DNA of 64,000 nt from Plumapathes pennacea (lineage: Eukaryota > Cnidaria > Anthozoa > Antipatharia > Myriopathidae), in contig OZ038466.1 in assembly GCA_964036295.1 (NCBI GenBank), forward strand, positions 21,690,597 through 21,754,596, in the 5' to 3' direction. Under the pieces are notes generated by a model. The model saw only the letters and a program-made list of their open reading frames with translations, made no database searches and had not been told where the DNA came from. Below, one piece after another: positions 11,551 through 25,000 of the stretch (its first letter is position 1; every line of letters begins with the position of its first letter). Both the position numbers and the translations under genes were made by a program.

Positions 11551-14151
11551 AAAGAAGTGACATCTGTCAAATTGTAACTCTTGTTACAGGAGTAACAGTG
11601 AAAATGGCTGAACTGTAAAGCAATGGCTCCAAAAAAAATGTACAATAGATTGGCACAATCACCTTCACTTACTGATGTACTGGTGAGACAAGTGTGTGGT
11701 CCCAGTTGCAAGAAACTGATGACAACATGTGTTGGTAGATGTCACAGGTCATGTTCAGTCACTGGAGGAGGACGGGGGCACATTCAGAAGGTAGTGTGGA
11801 GATATGTAGACTTTTCCAATGCAGGTGCAATACATGTACATTTTTTTTTTTTTTTTTTGGCTCAATCTATAACTGCCAAGGACAAATTTGACTCAACATA
11901 GAGCTAAGTAACATAATCATCATCTACAGCAATTCCTGAACTGTCAAAAGGAAGCTGAAATATAAAGCATTTACATTGTTTCCAAGTGGAGTTATATTTC
12001 TATGTTTTATGAACATTTTTGGCAAGTTTAATTTTGACAGAAATACTTTTTCAGGGAAAACGTTCTTGGCAGTGCTTGCCTGGTATTGGGTTTCCCTATA
12101 TTAATGCAATTCACCTATTTGTTATCCTACAGGTTAAAGCCTTTCCCTATTTGTCTCCTAACAAATAACTTAAATTCTCTAATAAGCCCCAGGTTGGGGG
12201 AGAAGGGAGGGGGCTTAATTAAAATTTGACTAGTATGTGGGAGTGATGGGGGGTGTTATTAGGACTGACTGCAGACTGAAGCAAATAAAAGCACATTTTC
12301 TTCTAAAAGAATCACTAACATTCAATTTTGTATATTATTTTTATTGTAAAATGATTGTATTCTTGCACAACTTTCATAAGCTTTCTATAACAACACTTAG
12401 CACTAGACAAACATAAAGACAAGCAAGACTGGACTTTTGGCATTTTAGGCTAAATTGTAAGATTTACAAAATTCTTTCAAAATAAAGAATCTATATTTTC
12501 TACAAAAGCAGCTGTACAAGCATGCATCATTAAGCAAAAGATAATTCCTTACACTCATTGCTCATGGAGTGCAAAACGTCCTCAATACCTTTCATTTTTT
12601 TCTAGATTTCCTTGTATTTCTTATCCCTCATTAACAATGATATTTCTAACATGAATATAAATGTCTTATACAATCATGTAAGCCTAATGTTATGGGTGGA
12701 CCATTGGATCTTGTTTTAGACAGCTTTCTTGGCAATTACATAAATTATGGTGATTTTGTCCATTTTCCCCCTAAAAATTTTAATCACATTTTCTGAGATG
12801 TTCTCCAGATACATCATCTCTGAAAGACATCTCCTAGCAATCCCCAGCCTTGCTGCCAAGAGCTAATGGTTCACCCCCTGAAGGTCAGTGTGGGAAGAAG
12901 TGATGTTCAACAGTAACATGACTGTATGAAACTTGGAAACAGAACAAGGAAAGGAACAACTATTTAGTTCAATCACATCTGTCCTTCATTCACTACAAAG
13001 AAATTTTACAAAACTATGACTTCATAGTGCCACATAAATTGATTATATAATAATTATTTTATCTAATTAAAGCTTCAGCATTTGGCAATATTCAAGCTTC
13101 ATCGGAATATCCCCAGGGGTGTTTACTTTTACATTGGTTCAGTGTGTGAACAAGCACACGCTTTAAAACAAAGGCGCACTGGACTATTGCAGTTGCTCAT
13201 ATTCCATAAGATGGGCATGATTTCAATTGCCATAAAAATATGTGAAAATCCTGAGTTAATGTTATAAGCTAATGTTGACACCCAAATAGTGCAAATCCTT
13301 TTATCCTAAATGGGATATGTCTCTTGGATATGGCATTAGGCTGCATGGGAATTGTGGCTTCTGTAGGCTGTAAAATAATCATTTTCAAAAGTCTGGTGAA
13401 CAGTGAATAAAACTATGAGCATATGTGTAATAATAGTGTTATTTTAGCAGATACCTGCATGCAGGTGTAAATATGCACTATAATTAGGATTTAATAATCA
13501 GACTGCCCAATCTCTTAATCCCTTTTTAGAACCTAATCCTTTAGATAATACATGCTATTAGCTGTATACACACCCTCTTTGTCAATACCCAAGATACTGA
13601 AAAATAGCGCAGAATTTAAAGATTCCATTTTTTTTTTATAAATAATTCTCTTAAACCTAACTCAGACAGCTTAAATCTAATCTATATGGTCTGTCAGAGT
13701 GGGAGGAACTAAATCAATGAAATTAGTGCCACATAATATACATCAGCAAAGTAACTCAACAGAACTAATTAATTCTAGACCTTGTGATGTGGCCTGGTTT
13801 AAAGCTGAACTGGAACAAACAGTATAGGCAATCACTATCCACGACAGTCAAAACCTATAACTAGTCACTAGGTAAGATGGATGATATATCAAAGTAGCTG
13901 TCTGACTGTGACAGAAAAAATATGGCTCACGAGGTACAGTACAAGTCAGACTGACCCCAGAAGGAGCTAATGTTGGGCTATTTTACACCCCTCCCCCTCC
14001 CCCTCCCAAAAATAAAACAGTTTTTCTCTGTTCATCCAATTCTCATTGCTAGAGCTACACAAACTTGAAATTGGGTTCATTGTAGATTTGAGCCAACCCA
14101 ACCTGATCACAATCACAATATTTTGATATATCCCAGAAACCCATTGCTCCT
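11551..14151. other. Convergent 3' flanks of LRRC42 and GLIS; no gene
   Basis: Non-coding, AT-rich. AATAAA signals at 12284-12289 and 12481-12486 are candidate polyadenylation signals for LRRC42. About 12190-12230 contains a G-rich fragment resembling a dispersed 'aataagccccc' repeat. Nothing else of note is visible. Confidence 0.4.
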
Positions 14152-16091
14152 TTACAGGGAGGTTAGTGGCTTCAGCGTCTCCTCAAAAGTTGGGATATCC
14201 ATGCTGCTCAGCATCTGAGTAAAATAAGGTTGCCGAACAGGCTCGTCATCCAGTTGGGTTGGTGTTGTTGCCCTGGCAACTGGCTGAAGTGCTGCAGGAG
14301 GGAATACTCCTTCTGGTCCATACCACAGTCCTTGGGAATCTGTGTTTTGAGAAGCAAAGTAGCCATTCTCTCCTGCTGCCAGCTTTCTTTCCACCATTTG
14401 TCTTGGCATCCCAAAGCTTTTGTTCCTCTTACCTGGAGGGAAGCCTTCACCAAGACTGTAGTCGACCATGGTTACCCCTGCACCCAGGAGTTCCCTCTTG
14501 GGAGTTCGGCCAACTCGCTTGTGTTTAGTCTGTCACAACAGAAGACGGAAGGAAAAGAGGTATTAGCATCTGTTGTCTAGACCGATTTTGTCATGCAACT
14601 TTTAGCTGACCTTGGTCAGACATCCTATAGCTGAGTCATGATTCTCATATTTCCTGAATATCCCATTTCTTTATAACAATGATGTTGGAATTGAGAATTG
14701 AATAGAATGTCAGCTGCATACAGGGTTACTGTAATAAATGTTGATATAGAGTCATGGCTGAGGGACACAAATATTACAAAGCATACTCTGAGAAGATAAT
14801 AATAATAAGATGTATTATAAACATGGAAACTTGATACTCAAGTCTAATCAGGTTCATAACATTCAGTCGATCTAAATTAACTTTAGGTGACTTTAGAACT
14901 TATTAAGTGTCAGTGAAAAAATATTCTGATGAATGTGCTTTCTTCTCTATTGTTTATGGTGAAGTACATATTTCTGACTCCTTTGACAGATTGGATACTG
15001 ACAAGCCATTGTTCAAGTCTAGTGCTTTCTGCTGCAGCATAACTAAATTGCCCTAAATATAGTGCAGGTGAATATATAAATAGGCATAAGAGACTAAAAA
15101 ATGTGACTAAGCTGTTCCGTTATAAGTGGAGCTACCTTTTGGTGAATATAAACCTGCCAAGGCCTTTTTTTATTATCTGAAGAGTGTACTATTTCAAACT
15201 GAATTATGAGATGGAATTTCAATGTAAAACTAGATTATCTTTCCTCCATAAATGATACCCAAAGACACCGACACCCCTGGCAGAGAATTGAACTGCTCAA
15301 AGAAAATTGCAACTCTTGATAACAAAATTAATGTGCCCCAAAACAAATCGCTGTTTATTTATAGTGAACATAAGAATGTGCATAATATTTACCTTTGTGG
15401 TGTTATGCTGTGGTACCTTCCCACTGGCATGCTGCTTGAAATGTTTTCTCAATGAACTAGGATCAGTATATCTCTTTGGGCAACCCGGAACCTGGCATGC
15501 ATATGGTTTCTACAAAAGATAGAAAAGAAATCCTTTAGGACAGTAATTTTGATGTATTTGGGCTGCAACTTTGATAGACTTGAATGTGCTCACTTAGAAA
15601 TATATTATACAGACTGAAGAAGTTTGGAGAATACAGTCTACTCCCTCTAAGACAGACACCCTCTGGACCAGCTCCAACTGTCCGTTTTAAAGAGGTGTCT
15701 GTCTTAAAGAGAATTCTGTTAGAGTAAATGACCAAAGAAATGGCAGACTGCCTTACCATGTGTCTGTCTTAGAGAGGTGTCTGTTAAGACAGAGTTGACT
15801 GTCTGTATGCATTGTGAGGGACTGAAAGAGTTACACCCAACCCACAGAAATACTTGTGAAGAAAACCCAAGCTGACAACTTGTGGGGATTATCTGTACTA
15901 TATTTTGTTTGTTTGAATTTCTAAATCAACTGCAGCTACATTAGTCTACAATGAACTCTTCAAGGCAGACACCCTCAGAACTAGCATTTAGTGTCTGCCT
16001 TAGAGAGAGTTCAGTTACAGAGAAGCAAGTGAAAATAAGAGGTGTGTGCTTAGAGACAGCTGACTGTATTAACATACAAGAATTGACAATG

Positions 16092-16127
<36 letters not shown>

Positions 16128-19001
16128 AGTGTGATCTCACCGTATCCAAGTGCGTTCTCTGATGCTTGGCTCTATCTGATGAATTGGAAAATGCTTTAGG
16201 ACAGCTTTGGAACTGACAGAGATAAGGTTTTTCTCCAGTGTGAGACCTCATGTGGATCTTCAGGTTTTCTAGTCTGGAGAAGGCCTTGACACACCCTGGA
16301 AACTGCAAGAGAGAAAATAAATGTGTCTTTAATCGTCAGTAATGTTGCTTGCTGTGAAAAACTGTTGTTTGCTCTTCAATGATAATGCAGTGTGAGAAAA
16401 GAAAAAGGCAAATAAATTTTGATGGTATAATTATATGTGTACATAGTGTGCAGTTTGCATTTATTATAAACTGGCATACTGAAAAATAATTTCAAGAAAT
16501 AAGTATATTATAGGCTTTAGGGAAATGCATTCAGACAACTATCAGAGGCAAAACCAATAATACAAAGTGAAAATAATGCTTGACAATGGAAGCTATTTGG
16601 ATGTGTTGCATGAAAAAGCACTTCCAGATGAAGAAATAAAGACCCTGTGTGTTGCCTTTCTAAACAGCCGCGCCCTCAAATTGTGGGTCTTAATGTGTAA
16701 CAGCTGAGCTTCGAAGCCCATACCGCCTGGCCACAAAGGAAGCGAGAACCGTGAAATACAAGAAAGGAAAAAAACCGGCATATTTCAGACAACATCTTCG
16801 GGTCAAGGCTACCGAATGCAATTAAAATGTTTTAGTATTCAAATTTTACCTCTGCATAATACTTTATCGCACCCTGCGGCGAAAAGACACATGCTGCAAT
16901 CAATCTTTTTGAAGATCCCGATATTCCGAAAGGAAATTGGACACGCTGATCTTAGTCAGTAAAAACTGGCTTCCAAAGGGTCAAGGAAACATTATATCCC
17001 GACGAAAAATGTGTGCGCGTTAGCATGAAAACATTAGGGTGTTGCGGGTTTATTCGAACGCGCGAAGAATGATTGTCTCGCAACTAAAGGACAATAAATA
17101 TACGGGCTCCGGTTTGCTTTCTAAAGGAGAAACAATAGTTATCATTGTGTTTCATGCAAATGTTAGGAGGAACCCCATCGATAAACACCTAATGCCTTGC
17201 AAATTTACAAAGAATGATGCACGAAATGAAGCCTTTGAAATAGCCAATATCCCACAAAATCCCAAGAGGATTGTACAGATACTTATTCTAAAACCTTTCT
17301 TGAACTAAGGCAAGTGTATATTGAACGAGTTTCTGGCAAATGTGTACGCAATAGTGAATTTATAGAAAGCGTGACTTTGCTCGCAACAACCTCACGATTG
17401 TAAAGACAGTTGGTTTATCACCAAGTATTTATATAACAAAAGCAGTATTCTATATTGAACAGAGCAGGCGATGGGAAAAAAGCACACACACAATCCTAAT
17501 GTAGTGCTTAAAAAAGCCTTTCTTTCGGTGACGACTCAGTTATCGAAGATTGAATGTGAGCGAAAGAATTAATAAAAACAAACATACACGCACGCATATT
17601 CAATCAACTCACCGTGCACTTGTTTGGTTTCTCGCCAGAATGGACCCTCATGTGAATAACAAGCTTGTAACGCGCATTAAACGGCTTGGTTTGTCGAGTG
17701 CAACTTTCCCAGTAACAGATATAGAGATCGTCCGCTTTCCTCTGGTCAATGTGCGCTTTTTCGATGTGCCTGACGAGGTCGTCTTGATCAGAATATACAA
17801 CGTCGCAACCAAGCCATTTGCAAGCATAAACGCCACCGTTGTCCTCTTCGCTTGTGATTGAGTTCTTGCGAGGTGAATCGCTCGTCGACTTCTCTTTTTC
17901 CGCTGCCTTTGCGCTGTTGTCCCATGTTTTCTCGCCCTCGATCTTTCGAGGCTTCTTGTCTTCTTCGTCCTCGGGCGATAAGAACCTGCCAAAGGTAGAT
18001 AAATGATCCTTCAGTATCTGTTCGGATTTCGTTCTTCCGCTCGTGAAGAACTGCGAAAGTTTGCCCTTGGGATCCGGTACCACGGTCACATTTGGGGTAA
18101 TGGCGGCCGCTTCGGCCTGGCTACTCCAAAGCCGATAATTAGCAAAAGATCGCGACTCATCTTGGTACGGATTTGCAGGATAGTTTCCCGGCCATGAAGA
18201 AGGCCCGCCTCCTCTTGGAAGGCTCTCTGGCCCCGCGTTTTCGCTGCATGATCGAGACCGCTTGTGAACTTTCGCTGACTGACATGTCGACCGATTTGCC
18301 AAGGAAGAATTATCAGGGTACCGGTTTATATATGGCGGGCTCTGGTCGTCTTTTACCAAGGATAAGAAGGAACCCTGAAATTGCGCCTGTCTTGATTTGA
18401 AAAACCCTCGACCGTTCTCCGATCGCCAGTTCGGGGTATCTGGGTAATCGTACGGCCCGGAAAGTCCATTTATAGTCGCGGGGGCTTCGCGTGAGCAAAA
18501 GCCAGACTCCGTGGCTCCAAAAGCCTCGAGCTCACTTGAAAAGTTTGCTTTTTCAGTCAGTTCAGATAGACCAGCAATGGGGTTCGTGCTGACCCTTTGT
18601 GGATAGTTTGGCGTTGCTGGTGGCGGCAAGGAGTTCACTTCACCAGGTGGGGAAAATTGTTTTGAAGTGTCTTCATGCGCGACCCGTATGTATTTTTGCG
18701 TGCCGCCGGTGAAAAAGTTAGTATCGCTACCTGACAACATTCCAACATGGCCATTGTAATCACTGTACGGATAATTGAACATGGCTTGACTTTCATGGAG
18801 TGGGAATTTTCGGGCTCTGTGGTCCACACTTTCGGCGCTTTGGCTGCGCTCTGTCGAGTAAAGATGGTTGCAAATGCCCGATCTCTGGCGCGTGTCGTCC
18901 TTGTAAGATAGTTCAGTAGGGTCGGGATAAACCCCAATTTCGGGACGTCCATACATGCCTGAGTATTGGTTATCGTGACAAGGTGCCGGTGAAGTTAACA
19001 T
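14152..19001 (-). CDS. GLIS1/3-type Kruppel-like C2H2 zinc-finger transcription factor (4 coding exons)
   Basis: Exons on the minus strand are 19001-17613, 16302-16141, 15509-15393 and 14529-14152, all phase 0, giving 681 aa. Residues 1-~390 are low-complexity, rich in Ser/Pro/Asn, with a conserved-looking [16 protein letters not shown] segment. Five tandem C2H2 fingers follow. ZF1 is at ~394-417 (CKWLGC...HIEKAH) and ends in the GLI/GLIS linker IDQRK. ZF2 is at ~429-454 ([16 protein letters not shown]) and ZF3 at ~462-484 ([15 protein letters not shown]). ZF4 is at ~492-514 ([15 protein letters not shown]) and ZF5 at ~522-545 ([15 protein letters not shown]). Finger sequences and the HIEKxHIDQRK linker are diagnostic of the GLI/ZIC/GLIS superfamily and closest to GLIS1/GLIS3. 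Exon junctions fall at finger boundaries (KCT|FPG, LDT|KPY). A nuclear, sequence-specific DNA-binding role is expected from the family. The first exon's ATG gives MLTSPAPCH; an upstream non-coding exon is possible. A C-terminal region (~557-681) ends in [11 protein letters not shown]. Confidence 0.88.
15630..16070. repeat. Dispersed repeat with TGTCTGTCTTAGAGAGG core (GLIS intron)
   Basis: Two blocks (about 15640-15805 and 15955-16070) contain repeated cores such as GTCTGTCTTAGAGAGGTGTC and AGACAGAGTTGACTGT alternating with inverted ACAGACACC-type words. A related, degenerate block in the opposite sense occurs at about 49445-49640 in MTR4 intron 10. It looks like an internally repetitive non-autonomous element. 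Confidence 0.5.
16091..16122. repeat. Poly-T tract
   Basis: An uninterrupted run of about 33 T (A on the minus strand) lies just inside the GLIS intron downstream of the ZF3-ZF4 exon, close to its donor at 16140. It could be a retroposon tail or simple expansion; no associated element body is recognisable. Confidence 0.7.
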
Positions 19002-22000
19002 CGTCGTGCAAAATGATCCTGGCCAGAAGCCAAGCCTTGCGTTCGGCTTGAAGGGGGGTTCACTGTGTTGTACCCGATAGCAATCTTCAGTGGGTCTCGG
19101 CGATATCGACTATGTCTCTTCTTTCATTGCATGCCCCTATAACAGTCAAATAACAAAGTAAACAAAGGTTAAACAACCGCTGCCACGAGCAAAGAAGAAT
19201 AATTCGAAAAGTGCTTCAAGCTGTTGCGCGGCAGTACAAATATTATATGTAACTCCCAAATTCGAAGCTCACCTAAACTGATCGAGCAATTGTGTTGACG
19301 GACAATGGGCTGAGCTCGCGACTGTCTAACGAACACAGCTATTCGATAATGCGCTCTTAAAAACGAGAAAAGGGGACCGCGTTTTTCTTATGGTTACACA
19401 CGAAAGCAACTGACAATAGAAATGCTAAACTTCAGGTTCTCAGTTCAGCACCTGACTTTTGTCATCAGTCAGGCCTCAGCGGGAAATAGAGCGTTTGATT
19501 GACACCTATTCAAATAAGTTGTCATGGGAATTAATTAAGACTTATTACATTTCGCCGTCTCGCCAATGAGCGAGCAGAGTTTGAAGGGAAAGGCGCAGGG
19601 ATTCAATTTTCCAACTTAGATTCCTGAGAGTTCTGGTTAGCGAAAAGTGCGCATTCGATAGCGACCGACTATAAACCCATGCACGAGGTTTGCGGTCGTT
19701 CCTTCGTTGTGACGTTTTAAGTGCCAAACGTTGATTGGTTTTGACGGGATCAGTGACACTCCATGACAAAAAGGCCTTGCTACATCTCATTTCCGGTATT
19801 TGTTTACCCACATGCGTACTGCGGCACTGAAAGGTTATTTTACTCGAGTAAAAGTTGTAACGTCGCTGCATGAATGTAAAAATCGTGCGTTGCTTTTTGT
19901 AAGTTTTGATGGAGTTTGTGCGAAAGACATACATTTGTATGTGATAAATCAGTGGCAGATGGCTTGACTCGTGAGTCACGAAATTGACAAAAAAATATCT
20001 CTTTTTGCAAAAACCGCTTTCAACGAGCGGCTTCCTTGGCTTTGTGGCAAGCATCCGATGTGCTGTCTTTGTCGTCCTTTCTGCTTTCTTTTCGCAAACT
20101 CTTGCGTAAAAATAAACAATCGTCAACCGCGTCGTTACTAAACCCTTCCGTGCGAAAACAACGTTGCAACGGAGCGGTCTAGTCAAAGATAGAACAGTCA
20201 GAATAGTTTTTACACCGGATTTTGTGCATTTAAAAAATATAGCACCAGACAATTCTGTCATTGTATGTTCTCACTTTGTGCTAAAGCTAAGTCTGGCTTT
20301 GTAAAGTCACGAGAAGTTGTCACATATATTGCAGTGAAATTTAGAACGGTTTTTTGGTCTTAGTTGGCGATGTCGGTAAGAATACAGTTTCTTTTCTTTG
20401 AAACTAGCTCACGTTGAGGAAAGGTAATATTTTGACAGGAAACCAAGCCATTTCAAGCATGCCACAATGGTGGGTCGGTTTAAAAATAAAGTCTGTCAGT
20501 CCAAACTACAATCGGCTCGTAAAGTCCCATCCGTGTTTTTGCTGCATGATTTTTGACATCCGGGATCACAGAAAGAAGCCGTAAAAATCTTAGGTCCCAG
20601 GCTTCACCTTGAATACTAGGCACATCCTAAAAATTTCTTAGTAGTTTGGTATTGACATGTCAACCGTCCCTTAAAAAAAAGACCTTTGCGCACGCGCACA
20701 CTGCCTTTCAGTTAGAAAAACTGACTTTTGTTTTATTTTAACTTCGGAAAGGGCGCGCGCAGACAGCGTTAAATCAGTTAAATCATTCCGATCGTGAAAG
20801 GCTATTAACACGTTTACGTTGTCCGTCTTGTTTTGATTTGACGTCGGTCGTTTCCGCTGTCGGGATGATGGTGCAGACTAACTGAATGTTTAGAATTTGG
20901 GTGGTTTTTTTGGTTTTTGATGAAAAAACCGCAAACGCAATACATTAGTGGTTACCGAACGATAGCAGAGTCCCATTTTATACTGTGCTTGAATTGATAC
21001 GATTCTTGGTAATGCCGGCATGATCGGAGCCACAATTACAAAAGACGTACTCTTTCTTTTATACAACCGGATACAACTGGTCACACTGGGTAGTCAGTTG
21101 CGACAAGATTAAAAATCTAGTCCTTGTATAGCTGCGGATTTTCTTTGGCTTCAAATGTTTTGGTGGGCACTGTCAAGTGATGTGAGCGTAGCCCCGATCA
21201 ATTCTTTTAATGACGAGAAGTAGCCATAACTTACGATCTTCCTTTGCTACAAATTGGAGGAAGCGGTGCTTTTTTCTTTTTGCTCCACGCTCTACCCGCT
21301 TTTTGTGTGTGTGTCGCGTTTCCTGTGGTTAAAAACGGCTTCCGTGACAACTCCCTAACAACGTAATTCGTTTATATTGGTCTTGTTGTTTTGTGGGAAC
21401 TTTCCCAGTGCGGTTCTCAAAATCATGCCGTGGCCTTTGCAGCCTCGCGGGGAAAAACATCCCGGCCAAAGTTTAAAAATCGCGCTGTAGGCTACATCCA
21501 GGGCAGAGATCGTACCGGAATCATGAGATCGCATTGCACCCCAGGCATGCACCATGCATAAACGGCTCAACAATGACGGAGCAGTTTTCATCAGCAAACG
21601 TGCTCACTGAACTAGTTCTTCTTTCCGGCTTTGACTAAGGGCTTACAGTGAGCAAGTTGATCTGATGACAGAGATTTCCTATGCCTGCATGGCTTTAGTG
21701 TATCGCTGAGTTTGAGCATAAGACCTTTGTAATTCAGTCAAACGCAGACGATTGGAGTCGTCCGACTGTTCCTATTTTGAAATATTCCGGATTTCCTATA
21801 TATCTTCACTGCTCGTACGATAGACTCTTAGTGGACGTGCTCAGAGAGACACACAGAGATGGGAGAGAGCCGAGAGGGAATGAGGGGGGGTATGCATTAA
21901 TTCGCTGGCAAGCGTTCAAGATATATAGACTTCGTGTGAGATCTATGCAAGTACATGCACCAGGTCTATTGAGATATGCAGAAGGATGAAGACATTTTGA

Positions 22001-25000
22001 GATCGTAGCATCACGCTTTTGTACTAAAAGTGAAAAATATGGATTGTAGTATTCAAGAACAATCTTTTTTTGTGTGTTAATTCACTCCATAAAAAGGACA
22101 CTGTAAATGCCGTGAGATTAAAAACCTGCTAATTGAACATTATATGAATTAAGTACTATAAAGTACGTCAGAGTTTATTGTGACCACTCGCGTTTCAGAC
22201 ACAAGATGATGAATTGTTTTTAGGGTTAAAGAAGAAAATCCACCAAAAGAGGCCATAAATTTAAGTGCAAAGGTCGTAGTTGGAATCTCGAGAACTTTCA
22301 AGAGGGGCTTTAACTTTGAAATATCAATCCCCGCCCACCGAAATTAAAATGTAATAGAAAATCTGTTTGGTCGCGAGATTAATTGTCGATAAGATTGACT
22401 TGAATAGTAATGTGCAAGTCATGTAGTGATAATCACATAATTTGATGGCAGTCGTTTTTCCACCGTTCTGTTTTCCCCAATTGTACTGTATAATGGTTGG
22501 CCACGTTGACATGTCAATTTAACTCAGCAGAATCGTCTTCTGTTTAATATGCGCGTCGCCGGAACTTTTATTTCCGAAGCAGAATAATCTTTCATCTTTG
22601 TGGTCGCTCTCTATTATAAAGTGACAAGGCAAATTAAACGTCATGAATGAACATCAACAAACACTTCAGTAACAATCCATACATGGCTACCTTAAATCGA
22701 TGACATGTCTTTAAAGCTGGTTTTCTGTGCGAAAAAAGAATGTTGGCTCAAATTCTCTTTCTTTCCGGTTAATGATGCATGTGTACTAGAAAATTTCAGT
22801 TATGAGGTACTAAAAAACCCTACCAGTTCCATGCAGTTTTTCTGTGCACATTAACTTTGAATGCAAAGAGCCGTGCACGAACTCTGACTTAACAAGAACT
22901 TGAACACTTCTATTAGAACGTGCTCATTGAGAACTTTCGTTTGAATGGTCACATTTCATATGAAAGATTTCTTGGTTGAGTCAACTTCGCAAATGGAGTG
23001 TATCGGTATAGTCTTCCATTGGCGGTGCAAATGAAAATGCTATTTTATCGTGTTCCCGCTGTGCGCGGGCTAAATCTCAAACTAAAGTCTGTTAACTTTC
23101 GACCATAATCGTTGGATTCCTGTCGTATCAACCTTACCTTCACGTCAAAATTACACCCGTGATGATTTTCAGTCTCAACTGGGCAGAAGCTAATCACCAG
23201 TGCGACAGGGTCGTTCGTCGTCTGCTTACTCTGTGAATCACCTCTGTCGTTCGTGAATTGGCAATCCGATGCTCATTTGTTAAAGTTACAAATAATACAT
23301 ATGTATGAAACAAGTCTAAAAATAAGACAGCATTGTATGCCGAAAACACGTCACGCTCAGTGCTGATTGGTTGAACGGACGTTCGGCTTCGGTACATTCG
23401 GATGTGCCACAGTGTGGCCGAAACCCGCCAAGCGTATGCGGTGACGATAGCGAAGGCCGTAATTACTGTTGCACACGCGAGGGAGGGCGTTCAGTACCGA
23501 ACTACCATTCTGGGCTTTGTGTATGAACGAACAAGTTCGGGATGCACTAATACGTACTATTCGTTTTCAAAGACTTTATGAAAGTTAGAACCGTGTGCGC
23601 AATCAGTGGTTCTACCATCTTCAGTATTCGCGTGCGCTGTCAGTGTCTAGATGGGTTATTGTTTAGTAAATTGCATAATGACAATATCAGTACACTGTTG
23701 TCATGTCGGGTATTGTCCAGAGTCAAATGCACGAAGTGGAGCTTGAAACTGCGCACTCAATTAATATCAACGTCTTTTGACTGACATTTGTCGAAATGTT
23801 TCATGAGGGAAGCATATCGTCCACCCAAGCGCCGCCATTTTAAACGATCGTTGCTCCCTTTCAGACTCAAAAAGTTGCATTTCGTGTTCATATATTGCTT
23901 CGTAGATCGCTAAGCCAGTCGTACATAGAAAAACCGGATGTTCAAAGCCGCAGCGAAAAAAAACTTTAATACTTAGGGTTAAGTAAATCTAATATTAGAG
24001 CTCTAGTGTGGATTTTATGCCTTTTTGTTTTTGCGCAAAAGGGTTCTTATCTACATCAATATCGAACCACCCACACACGATCTTCATTTCTATCTTGCTC
24101 CCTTCATATGCCGCACATATGGAATTTCTGCCAAGTCTTGTTTTCTATGACAAGCTCTCTAAGATGTCACGATTTAAATATAGATCGAGTCTCATCGCAA
24201 ACCGGCTTGTTAAGCGGCTCGTTCAGTGACAACCCTGCATTGTTGCAAACTAGTGTCGTGATGCAAGATAGCACAACTGAACTGTAGCAGCGTGCAGGCT
24301 TGTTTAAGAAGACCTTACCCGCTGGTCGCTTGCGCTATACATAAGAAAACTGATTCAACTATGAAATACTCTTCATGTTAGCCACGTGCTGTTTCCGCGC
24401 CACGACATAATGACTCATAAAATGACACTTTAGTTGTCACGTTTTTCTCTCCAAATAAAACAGTAACTTGAAATGGAACTTCTCTGAACGCCGGAAAAGA
24501 TCTAACTAGAACCAGTGCTCATTCATGAGCCTTTATTTGATTGGAGTGCCTACACACCCTTGGAGGTCTGCGCCCAACAGATTCAAGAATTGAATGTTGT
24601 CAGATCCGTCAGTCGAAGAGTTAGGTGCTTCTCTATAAACGTGAGGAGTAGTGTTGGATCTTGTAGTTAGTAAGTAAGTGCTTGGCAACGTTTCTGAGAA
24701 ATCGCCTGAAATCGAGCGGCCACAGAGGATTTATATTTACTAGACTAACGAATAAATGGCTGACCAAAGCCCGAGAAGGATCTATAAGCGTGTTCATGCA
24801 CCCCGAGCAATTTTCCCGCGATATCGACAATGTTTTTGTTTTCCATTAAGGTGGTCCTTGCTTTCGAGTAACTTTTCTCTTTTGAAGGGGTTTGTTTTGT
24901 CAAGATCAGTCTTTTTCTACAGATGCACCGGAAGAAAATTTTAAAGGCTGCCCATACACGTAAACAGCGTAGCCGTGGAAACGAAGAACGTTGTTTTTTG

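Noticed and set aside
17648..17992. 114-aa minus-strand frame, basic
   Set aside because: Shadow of the GLIS first coding exon in another frame.
19545..20261. 238-aa open frame on the minus strand
   Set aside because: Longest frame in the gene-poor region, but no domain, no hydrophobic or repeat pattern and a composition (Arg/Lys/Thr/Ser-rich) like translated non-coding DNA. No splice partners seen.
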